Notes under the pieces: generated by a model
Database searches by the model: none
What the model was told of the DNA's origin: nothing
The model's input: the letters and a program-made list of their open reading frames with translations, nothing else
Made by a program: the position numbers and the translations under genes
Source of the DNA: Aphelenchoides besseyi
Taxonomy: Eukaryota > Nematoda > Chromadorea > Rhabditida > Aphelenchoididae
DNA: 64,000 nucleotides
Direction: 5' to 3'
Assembly: GCA_024699855.1 (NCBI GenBank)
Contig: JAMPIQ010000001.1
Location: forward strand, 2,108,001 to 2,172,000
Shown here: piece by piece, positions 54,529-64,000 of the stretch
Layout: every line of letters begins with the position of its first letter
Position numbering within the stretch: position 1 is the first letter of the stretch

Positions 54529-57409
54529 ATGAATTCCATCCCATTTGCCTTCTTGGTTTTATTTGTTTTTGTCGATTTTCATCAAACCAACGGTCATGCC
54601 GAAGATCCGTATTCGATTCTCGGTGTCTCGCGACTGGCATCAGCTCAGGAGATCAAACGTTCGTACAAGAAGTTGGCTATGCAATGGCATCCGGACAAAA
54701 ACGATAGTCCCGATGCGGGCGAACGTTTCATGCAAATAAACAAAGCATACGAAGTAGAAGATTTGTGACTATATTTTTACTTTTGTTTTTAGGTTTTAAG
54801 TGATCCGGCACGAAAGCAACGTTACGATGCGTACGGAACGTTTGATGAACCGCAACAAAACGGTTATCAACAACATCACGGCGGTGGACATTTTGACGAA
54901 TTTGTGAGTTCTAATACTCTCAATCGTGTGTTGAGAAGTCTCGTTTAGTTCTATCCGTTTGGCGGTGGACGAGGGAAGCCATCGGAGTTTGAGAAACATC
55001 GTTTGACTCTGCGCATGTACATGAATTCGGTCCTTGAACGTTCTTATACTCAACCATATTTAATTTTTGCTTACTCTTCCTATTGTCCGGCTTGTTTTGC
55101 TTTGGAATCACATTGGACAGAAGCTGTGAAAGATTTGGAGCAATTTGGTAACATCTTTGGCTATCGCTATCTTTTATCATTTGGTTTTAGGATACGGAAT
55201 CGGCACCGTTAATTACATGTTTGATGGGAATATGTTTGAGAAGTTAAGAGTAAATCGTGTTCCGTCACTATTAGTCCTCATCGAAGGTCGTGCTATTCAC
55301 TATCGAGGAAGCTATCAACATCTGTCGGCTCGTTCAATTCGGATGTTTGCACGTGATGCTATTCCAAATACCTTTATGCATCGACTGAACACGTACAACG
55401 GACTGAAACGATTTTTGGATCAATGGGAACCAACAAACAAGGTTTGTAGTCTTAAGGCACTGAATTCACTTGAACTTTTAGCCCTCATTGTTGTTTGTTG
55501 GAGCAGGAAAAGAACCGAGATTGCGTTATTTGTTGGCAGCAATGAAGTACTCACATTTCCTGCGTTTTGCTTACATTCATCTTGGCGATCCATCAAAGGA
55601 TATTGGAGAGATGAAAGCAGCATTTGGAATCCAGTGTGTAGATTGTGAAAATGTGATTGTTTTCAACGACAATCCGCGGGTCAGTAAACGAAAGAGTTTT
55701 GATATCAATGTTTGTTATAGGAAGGAATAACAGATCGGTTATCTACGATGGGACAACAAATCGATCAAAACCAATTGGCACGTTTTCTTGAGCGAAACAA
55801 GTTTCTATTGTTACCACGAGTATGTTCTTGACGTAAGAAAGTGTTTAAGAATAGAATTCAGATTTCGTCAATGCAATTTTTCGACGACTTGTGTCCCGTT
55901 TCCTCTCGTTCTCAACGACATTTCTGTTTACTTTTGCCAATAAAAGGTACCAGCGGAGACCAAGCGTATGTTCAGGCGATGAGGAGGTTCGTGAAACAAC
56001 ACAAGGATTTGCTCCAAAGATCGAATATTCAAATCTCGTACATCAATGTCTACAATCAACATCGATTCATGGACCAGTTTTCTCAACATTTACAGTGGGA
56101 AGAAGGAGTCAGTTGCTTTTTGTTTGATACATGAGTTATTCGTACTATTCCAGGCAAAACGAGACATCTTGGTTTTGTGGCGGCACGAGTATGTAAAAGC
56201 ACGATTCGCATGGATTCCATCGATTTGGTCGACTGATAAGGAAATCGAACACAAAACCTTCGAATCGTTGAAGAACTACGTGCTTCAAATGTCGCGTGGT
56301 GAATTCCGGCTCGAAGAGACAGCACAGATTCCAACACTGGTAATCAGTTAATCGTCTTAAATGCGCTAACCACTTTGTTCACAGGTCGACGAATATCAGC
56401 CGTCTTTCTTTACCCGTGTTTCTCGTCAAGTTGTTCGAATGGCTATGACCCTGTGGTTTCATGCAAAAAGTGAAGATGTACTTCCAATTGTTAGTGTTGT
56501 TGGAACGCTGTTGTTTATTTTGGTTATTGGTTATTTGCTCAACTACTTCATTGGTGAACACAAACCACCGAGTTTCGAAGCAGAGAAACCGCCGGCCTAC
56601 TCATCGAACGAATGGCATCCCGAAGATCCGAAGGTCGGTGTCGATAGCGATAACACGAAACGACCAGCTAGTGCCAATTCGGTTTCTCATCGTCGTTGGC
56701 GCGAAATGGAGTCAATGATTCACGAATTACGTGCCGAAACCTATTTTGGTTTAATTCGTCTATTGAAACCGGGATGTCGATCGATCATCGTGCTCGTGGA
56801 TGAAGAATCCAAAGATACTTTGTTACGGCAATTTGCTCGTTTCGTATATCCACTTCGAAAGTAGGATTGAAGATGTTTGAAGAACTTGATTCTCTTATTT
56901 AGAAACAAAACCTTTTCTTTTGGTTTCTTGATGGTTAACAAAAACTTACTATGGTTTCGCACTCTACTCGAACACACTCTTCCGGTTGATTCGGAAGATC
57001 CACAGGCTCCGAGTTCTCAGTTTGCAGCTAAAATGTTCACTCGTTTAAAAGTGATCTCCAATCAAGTGTGACCATAAGTAATAGTCGAATTTGCAGGGAA
57101 TCAATCCAAAACAAACACTCGGAACTGTTTTGGTCCTCTGCGGCTACAAACTTTACTTTTCTATGTATCATCCAATGCATGTGCCAAGTCGAACTCGTAA
57201 TTCGTCTGAAGACTCTGATGATTCAATTGAAGAACAGAAGGTAAAACGTTTCTTTTCGCTTTATTTTAATCTTATCATTTTAGCCACCAAAAGCCAAGGA
57301 TCTTCGCATTGAGAACGTACTTAATGGCTTTCCGAACTTTTTGGATCGTTTACTTGAGGGTTCGGTTCGTCGCTACTACGTGCCTGAATGGCCCGACAAT
57401 CTCAAATAA
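54529..57409 (+). CDS. DNAJC16: DnaJ/thioredoxin-like ER membrane protein, DNAJC16
   Basis: An ER Hsp40 with thioredoxin-like regions. Twelve exons (54529-54753, 54793-54903, 54949-55147, 55191-55441, 55482-55679, 55721-55819, 55862-56107, 56154-56339, 56385-56860, 56903-57065, 57097-57240, 57284-57409) give 807 residues. A signal peptide is followed by a J domain (DPYSILGVSRLASAQEIKRS, LAMQWHPDKND with HPD). A thioredoxin-like domain carries FAYSSYCPACFALESHW. Middle segments PSLLFVGAGKEPRLRYLL and RDILVLWRHEYVKARFAW match the family. One transmembrane span (IVSVVGTLLFILVIGYLL) follows at about residue 520. The C-terminal cytosolic half ends YYVPEWPDNLK. A polyA signal lies at 57603-57608. 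Confidence 0.94.
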
Positions 57410-57602
57410 CCTCCGCAACGTTCTATCTGCTTAATCGAGATTTCACATTGACAATCTCAATCGATTCACAACACAAGCCTATAGACTTCTTAACTCTGAA
57501 TCTCGCAATATAAATTTGTCGGTCAACAAGATCGTCTTTCATTTTGTAAAACCTATTTTGGTTATAATGCAGTTATGTATAGATTTCATTATAATGCAAA
57601 TT

Positions 57603-57608
57603 AATAAA
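57603..57608 (+). terminator. AATAAA signal of DNAJC16
   Basis: A hexamer 194 bp after the DNAJC16 stop and 110 bp before the acceptor at the AIP start. Confidence 0.55.
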
Positions 57609-57719
57609 CGTACAAATTTAAAAGCGTATTCGATTGAAAGCGAATTGGTCATGGTAACCGTAATTTCTGATACTTGAATGTCCTATCGATGTTGTATTTG
57701 TAATCTTGTTATTATAGTC

Positions 57720-59005
57720 ATGAGTTTAAAGCCTGGAATTGTAAAAAAAGTTCTGAGTGCTGGTCGTGGTCCACTTCCAAGCTATGAAGATGGAACCAAA
57801 GTGTTTTTCCATTTTGAAGTTCTCAGACCTCTGGTCGATGTTAATGCCGAGGGATTTCCAAGCGATCGGTAAAAGCAAAAGGAACGAAAACCATCGACTT
57901 GTCATATTGCAGTTCACTTTACGAAACAATCGATGATACACGAAAGAAGTGGCCTGATGGCTATGGAAAGCCGTTAGAATTGGTGTTTGGCAAAAAATTT
58001 CAACTTCCCGTTTTTGAGACCTGCATTTGCAGTATGCATCAAAACGAGGTATTACAATCAATCACTGTGCCATAACAAATGTGTTTTTAGATCAGTCAGT
58101 TTGATATTGAAGCCCAATTAATGGCTCCGTATCCGATGGTTTCCAAAAAATTGAGAGACATTGCGCGTGCAGATGCCGATCCAAAATTCAACTTTCAATC
58201 CAGTCAACATCATCATTGTGCAGCTATGGGACCAATTGAGTAATTAAAATGACCAGTGTAATTAGTTTCGACGGCTTTCAGAACCGGATACGATATATTG
58301 GATGATCTGATAAAGAATCCAACACCTTTGCGTGTTATCTTTCATTTGCTTGACATTCAAGAACCGGGACAGTACAGAGCCGATTCGTGGCAGTTGAATG
58401 ACACTGAAAAGTTGACGCGAGTAGAAAAACTACGCGAAGAAGGGAACGAGGCTTATCGACAGGTTAATTGAAATCTAATGAAAAACAGAAATTAGGACTT
58501 GCAGAAGGACAACAGAAAAGCTATTGAAAAGTACCGCGAATCACTTGCACTGTTGGATCAACTGATCATGTTCGAGAAACCGGGCGATGACGAATGGAAA
58601 GCACTCGACAAAAAGGTTGTCAGTTCAGATGGAACACAACTAATCTCAAATTTAGAACATTCCACTTTATCTGAACTTGTCTCAATGCTATTTGAACGAT
58701 GGTCGATATCACGAAGCGGTTGAAACTGCGTCCGAAGCCTTAAAACGAGATGAACAGAATGGAAAAGCCTTGTACAGACGAGCTAAAGCACGTATTCAAA
58801 TCTGGGAATTGGACTTGGTAAGCAAAGAACGCCGAAAGTTCATAAACGAAACTTATAGGCTGAAAAAGATCTTGAATCACTCCAACACTTTCACAAGGAA
58901 ATGTCGAATCTCGTACTTCAAGAGCGAGAAGTAATCAAACAGAAACGTGCTGAAAAAGAGCAAACCGATAAGTCAGTATACAAAAAGATGCTGAACGGTA
59001 GTTAG
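57720..59005 (+). CDS. AIP: Aryl-hydrocarbon-receptor-interacting protein (AIP) co-chaperone
   Basis: An immunophilin-like Hsp90 co-chaperone. Exons are 57720-57868, 57913-58048, 58091-58239, 58282-58462, 58505-58615, 58656-58817 and 58859-59005, giving 344 residues. An N-terminal FKBP-like domain ([49 protein letters not shown]) lacks the PPIase active site, as in the family. AIP-type linker segments are present ([28 protein letters not shown]). Three TPR units follow ([46 protein letters not shown]) for the Hsp90 EEVD tail. The acceptor TTATAG ends 2 bp before the ATG. It lies 310 bp after DNAJC16 on the same strand. A polyA signal is at 59136-59141. Confidence 0.95.
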
Positions 59006-59268
59006 AAGCCAACAACCGTGTGAACCCCAAAACTCGATCTCAACTCACGATTTAGTCCAATATCTTGTTAACATATTTCCCATTTCTTGTATGATCAAAA
59101 CTGTAATTTCATGGTATTCAATTAGTTTAAGTACAAATAAATTTATCGCATTGAGACCTAGTTCACGTATTACAAAACTTTACGCTAATGAATCAAGCAT
59201 ATATCCCGCATTGATCTTAAAGTTTGGCCGTTTCCTGAGAACATTAGTCGACACCGATGAAGAATCGT

Positions 59269-60677
59269 CTATTGATGTTTGATTTTCTTCACATTTCGAA
59301 TGCTAAACACAACTTTGTGTCGAATGTCGAAGAAAGCACAACAATGATAAGCAATCGACAGAAAGACATCAACGTATTCGGTAACTAAAATTTGAAAGTT
59401 GAGTAATAGAATCATTGAGATTATAGTTCAATAGGTGCTTACTTGCAAAAATATCGTACACTAAACAGGAAAATTACATGATGATCTTGGCTTCTGACTT
59501 ACTGTAGGTAATGCATTTTTTCCAGTACAATAGGAAAGCACCAAGCAAAATTGGGACAGAGATAATGTACAGAATAAGTACGACGAACTTGATGTTATAC
59601 GACAATCGACCCTACAAACAAATTGAATGTAAAAGCACCCACTACTTACGTATGGATTCAAATAATAGAGAGAACTCGCATGACAAATAACATTCGTGAT
59701 GAAGAAGCCAATAGCACACGATCCGAAAGCGTAGAAGAAAATAACGTGGTAACCTGAAAAACGATGAATTACCGAGTGATTTGTAGTTTACCAATGAATT
59801 CACGTTCTCCAACCACAGAAAGAGCGATCATAAAGATGAGCTCGAAGATGCCAACAATCGCATAGACATATCGACTCAACGTATAGAGTCGAGGATATTT
59901 GGCATCGACGCTACGCAGCCGGCCGTATCGGTAAACTAAACAAAAGCGATGGATGTTCAGTTGTAGACTTCGAAACTTACATCCGACAGCTAATTCGACT
60001 AATCGTAAAGGAATGTGGAATAGAAAAGTGAACTGCCAAAATATTCTTTCCATCGGCAAGTTTATAATTCGAGATAGTGATGGAAGTCGAGCACGCTAAA
60101 TTTCAATAGTCAACAAGGCACCTACTCTCTTAAGACTCACACCACATTGCCAGTTGTAACTGCAAATTAAACGTGTTAACATCAATAAGTGGCAATCGAC
60201 TTACTTGCTGATCTCATCGTTATGCATAATCAAAGCAACAACAATCGATGCGATGGCACCGAAGAAAGGCGGAAGAAAACCGGTGAAGAACAAATGTAGT
60301 GGATCCAATCGCATTAATTCACGAACTTCAACTCCTTTGACACCATCGACTCGTCGCGGATGGCACGGAGTCGATCGTTGCATTGTCGCACCGTATTGCT
60401 GGGCTCGTTGCATCATTCCAAGTTGGAATTCTGCTGCTGCATCAATGGGATCGAAGGGTTCGGCAACTGAACGATGCGGCGGTGGTATTGGAGCGGAGGT
60501 TGAAGAAGAAACTACGAAAATTGTTGAACGATCGATTCCAGATGTCTGATCTAATGCACTTTTTCGTCGCTTCGAGTTGTCCAAATTGGCTGGAGGCCAT
60601 GCTTCGATGTGGTTCGATGCAGCAGCGGGCATACTCGACAACTTCTGCCGTTTCTGACGTTTCGATTCTGTGGTCAT
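59269..60677 (-). CDS. PGAP2: Post-GPI-attachment protein 2 (PGAP2/FRAG1 family)
   Basis: A Golgi multi-pass protein needed for GPI-anchor lipid remodelling. Eight exons (60677-60205, 60159-60141, 60095-59981, 59935-59792, 59753-59650, 59611-59503, 59460-59443, 59384-59269) give 365 residues, including 19-bp and 18-bp exons. A polar N-terminal extension of ~120 residues (SKRQKRQKLSSMPAA, basic and Pro/Ser-rich) precedes the first span FFGAIASIVVALIMHNDEIS. Then follow QFTFLFHIPLRLVELAVG, YVYAIVGIFELIFMIALSVV, FYAFGSCAIGFFITNVICH, FVVLILYIISVPILLGAFLL and the signature end YDIFAITEYVDVFLSIAYHC. Vertebrate PGAP2 has IFAILEYTVVLTNMAFH here. The start ATG at 60677 is first in frame; a shorter start is possible. 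Confidence 0.9.
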
Positions 60678-60822
60678 TCCGGAAGAATTGAGGAAAACCG
60701 ATCAAACAGGTCGAGTGGCACGTGCCAGCGGGATGCCGTTCAGATAAACGGACGGCGAAAGTCGCTGCAAAGTCGTGATTTTGTTTTCGATTGAAATGCT
60801 TGATGGCGCATGAAACGGATGA

Positions 60823-61134
60823 ATGTCGGCGGATTATTCAAATTCCTCGATGAGGGTCAACAAGACGCCGGATTGCGCAGTTAAAGAGATTGGTAATCGA
60901 ACTGTCGCGAGAAATCCAATTAACGAAAAAGCGAAAGGCGTAAACGTTTCGAATTTCGGAGATTTAAACGATCGAATTCAAGAAACGTATGAGAAACTAG
61001 AGGATTGTCATGATTCGAATTGGAAGACAAAACGAATGGCACGCAGAAAACGACAGGTCCAGAACAACGAGTCTACGGTTACGAACTGCATAAGCGCTAA
61101 AGCTACGAAGCACATTCAGATCTTATTTTCGTAA
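60823..61134 (+). CDS. Doubtful small ORF upstream of PGAP2
   Basis: A 103-codon plus-strand frame with an ATG, Asn/Lys/Arg-rich, lacking motifs, signal peptide or splice context. It may be a small gene or chance. It is divergent from PGAP2. Confidence 0.2.
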   Translation: MSADYSNSSMRVNKTPDCAVKEIGNRTVARNPINEKAKGVNVSNFGDLNDRIQETYEKLEDCHDSNWKTKRMARRKRQVQNNESTVTNCISAKATKHIQILFS

Positions 61135-64000
61135 TTTGACGTAACTACTGAAGACGAATCGAATGTCTGATTCCCAATTAAGAAAAAGAAGAAGATAAAA
61201 CAGGATTTTTATGATCAAGATGCTTGGTGATGAACTTCAGATCTCGAATGGCGCTTTACGACGACTGACGCTTGAAGATCCACGACGAGTGCAAATCGCG
61301 GCGATCAATCGACGGCACGTTGACTTTCAAGTTCTCGGTCACGCCGAAACTTTCATCACCACGAGAGAAAAGTGAAAGTCAGACGATCGGAGCGAGTAAA
61401 TCCATACGATTCGGAAGTTAGAAACCGGAAAACTGACGACAAATGTTTCGAGTTGTCGAAAGCGATTGATTTGAACGCTAAGATGCTTCTGTTATGCGAT
61501 TAGCTGGAATTAGTGGCTGCTTGTTTTGAAGCTATGCAAACATGTTTACAGTCATTGGACCTTTGTTCATTGGTGTTACAGAAGTTGACTTGTGTTTAGT
61601 GGTTTCTGACTAAGTTCCTGAACCCGATGTGATATTCCGCATCGAAACGATTCGTGGAAATCGTTTAAAGGCGAAAGTAACGCGCAGAAGCATCTCAGTT
61701 CTGCGGGAACATGTTTGAATGCCCGACGGCACTGAAGAGTGAACTGAATGATTAATTTGTTTAATAGACTACTTTATGAGCGAAATTTCTCTTTTCATCA
61801 ACTGAACTGATGAGCGCGAAATCTCAACGGATTATGACGACGAAGAGAAGGTTCGTGAAAACGACTGTTTTCGGTTTTCGTTTGTTGACTTCCGTTTGAT
61901 CGATTTCAGTCGAAAGTTCCACTTTGCGACTTAAGCTAATTGAATAAAACGAATGCTTTTAATGTTGAACGATAATCATTGGAAGCCACAAATTGAAAGC
62001 AATCAAACAAGACGCCTGATAGTCGGCAAAGGAACAAAAACAAATCATTGGCCTACGATCTGCGGCTAAATACTGTAGATAATCGACTTCTAGTCTATTG
62101 ATCTTTGTTTCAATGTTTTTATGTTACTGTAGAGTAAGGTTCACAAATGCTGTTCGGATCATGAAAGTAAGATGATCAACTTTTCTGATGAGCACGATAA
62201 TTTCTATGTAAGAGGAGGAAGTAATCGCTTTAGCGCCGCTTATGACCTTCACATCTTGTAAGAATCATGGCTCATCCTCTAAATCCAAAAACGTCCACTT
62301 TTCTGTGACTGATTGCACAATCTGCGAGGATTTGAACTGAACTGTCAAAGGAGTCAAATTTCGAACGAGTGTCCGCGTGCTTCTCGATTCTATTCCAATG
62401 CCCCAGAAAGCGAACTGCCACGTTTTTTAATTCAATTTTGCGGTAGGAATTGCAAATCTGCAAACATTGTCGTGTCCCAAATTTCGCGCCTTCGTCCATT
62501 GGAAGATTAGCTGCCGTTCAAACATCTTCGAACAATCGAATTGGGCGAGCGTGTGTAGAGGGATCGTGGAAGTTGTTAAGTGTGTCGGATTTGTTCTCTC
62601 GACTTGTTTGTACGCTGCTCATCCCTCACGGAAGTCCGTCGACCGTAACCCCAGACGACAAATCGGATGTCCGAAAAGTTGTGGTTAATCGGGACCTGTG
62701 TGTCTTCTTAACCTTGAGCTGCAAAAACTTTTCAGGTTAATCGAACGCGCCAAATGTGTTCGACGCAGCGTAGCGGAAATTGAATAACACAGGAATCGTC
62801 TAATTAGATAATTGAGTCATAACAACGACCTCCGATTATCTTCGAATGTCATCGCTTATTGTTTCTGTGAATTGTCTCGCGAGATTGCGATGCGCATTTC
62901 CAACATCCGCTCCCACGCTATTCGCCTTAACGGAATACCGTAGGATTGAATTCAGTTGTGTCTCGACCTTTGATTGACCTTTGATTTGATCCGCACTTCT
63001 CCATTTAATTGGTTTGTTGCGGACACCAAGATGCGGGACAACCAACTGAAGCATAACAAACAGCTCCGATTCCAACGATTTTGGGTATCAAAAAGAAACG
63101 AATCAAAAACCCAACGATTTTTGATCTAACAAACAATCTCTCCGAGGGCTTCAATCAACTCATTAGCATACGAACTCGGAGAAATGTCGCCACGTTTCGA
63201 GTGTTTATCTCTCGATCGTAATCTCCCGGTCGCTAATTTCTCATTGTTTGGCATTTAAATTTTACACATTTTGTTAAAGTCGAGTGTTTGTTTTTTCTTA
63301 CCACCATTTGGCTGTTTTGCTTTCAGATCGAGAATTTCGATTTCCTCCCGCCTTTTCGTCGCCTCGATTTCGGTTGAGGCGCCAGAGCGTGTTGTTGAGT
63401 GTAATAATGCAAACGTGTGCCGTAACAAATGGTCGTAACATGGGAATCTGTTGATCGAATTCGAAACTGAAATCAATCGTACTCTCGGGTTTAGAAATCG
63501 AAACTGTTGAGTTGGATGTTTGAGTGAGAGTTTCAACGAAAAACTTACTGGTTAGTTGCCATTGTTGAATGGGGTTCAAAATGGCGTCGAGTTGAAGGGC
63601 TGATGGCCATTTGGAGCGATTAGCATTTGATCGATTGGTTTGTTTGTTGATAGGGAAGTTTATGTTTGCAAACCCAAATTCGATTGTTCCGAATCGCGCA
63701 AAGTTTGCGATTTTGGATTGCGAGCAATTTCACGGCCCGTTCGAACTTCGAAAACTCCCCCTCCAGCAAACAGTGTGAGGTGTCGAGGTTTGCTGTTGCC
63801 GTTCTTTTATGTCTCGCATTTCAAACAACCACGCGGTTCCACGAATCTTTTGGAATTTTGTTCCTTTGGTCTGAAACGAACCAAGAATGTCGGTAGGCTT
63901 TTCGTTTGCCTTTTACGGCGCCGTTGTGTTGCGTGATTTCGTTGTGTGTGTTACCGTAGTTGAGAAGACTTGTAAGTAATTCCTGAAAACGCGTCTTCTT
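61135..64000. other. 2.9 kb region with no supported gene
   Basis: Stops are frequent and no splice-consistent exon chain or known domain was found on either strand. Overlapping open frames at 62272-62740, 63255-63579 and 63640-63936 lie in mixed directions and look compositional. The right edge may contain 5' exons of a gene beyond the window. Confidence 0.4.

Noticed and set aside
63255..63579. Two overlapping minus-strand ORFs near the right edge
   Set aside because: Different frames cover the same bases, with no conserved motif and no splice-supported chain.

Overview
The window is nuclear DNA from a nematode. Genes are split by very short introns (mostly 37-60 bp, GT..TTTCAG or GT..TTTTAG). 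Several ATGs sit a few bases downstream of an AG acceptor, as expected for spliced-leader acceptors. It carries an nlp-12-type neuropeptide precursor, a nematode-style nuclear receptor with the P-box CNGCKSFYRR, and worm-like SLC17 and MATH-BTB genes. The species cannot be named from sequence alone. All gene models below were joined by eye from reading frame and splice signals. For most complete models the exon lengths sum to a multiple of three.

Layout. 1-5.3 kb: an uncharacterised C2H2 gene (minus), the 3' exons of MEF2 (plus) and complex I subunit NDUFS7 (minus). 5.9-11.5 kb: a TENT4-type poly(A) polymerase, a MATH-BTB CUL3 adaptor, an unresolved minus-strand ORF cluster and a secreted glutaredoxin-like protein. 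11.5-16.7 kb is repeat-rich: an internally inverted RTE-like LINE fragment with target-site duplication, a decayed Tc1 element with IR/DR-type ends, and one copy of a dispersed repeat. 17-23.7 kb: a minus-strand block with CTDSPL2 phosphatase, a small basic-tailed protein, an anamorsin whose N-terminus is a ubiquitin-like domain, a GOLM/CASC4-like Golgi protein and an unrecognised ORF. 24-27.2 kb: a secreted protein followed 11 bp later by an SLC17-type transporter. 28-31.6 kb: nlp-12, NEDD8-conjugating enzyme UBE2F, eIF3i and TMEM220. 32-42.5 kb: a PB1-domain MAP2K (MEK5-like), ELP1, KRTCAP2, TM2D3 and a GT11 fucosyltransferase preceded by the second repeat copy. 42.5-44.7 kb shows no gene. 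44.7-51.6 kb: a nuclear receptor, GTF3C6, CoA synthase and adenylosuccinate lyase. 51.7-60.7 kb: a large helical protein with an antisense Brinker/CENP-B-type pseudogene inside it, DNAJC16, AIP and PGAP2. 60.8-64 kb is almost gene-free.

Genes working together. Most genes are unrelated housekeeping genes, but several same-strand neighbours look like operons with polyA signals and acceptors in the gap: ELP1-KRTCAP2(-TM2D3), COASY-GTF3C6, DNAJC16-AIP and the secreted protein-SLC17 pair. The most unusual findings are the ubiquitin-like/anamorsin fusion, the recently broken Brinker/CENP-B-type gene, the glutaredoxin with a secretory signal and Gly/Met/Gln-rich linker, the PB1-MAP2K, and a zinc-finger gene whose otherwise coherent frame contains four stop codons.
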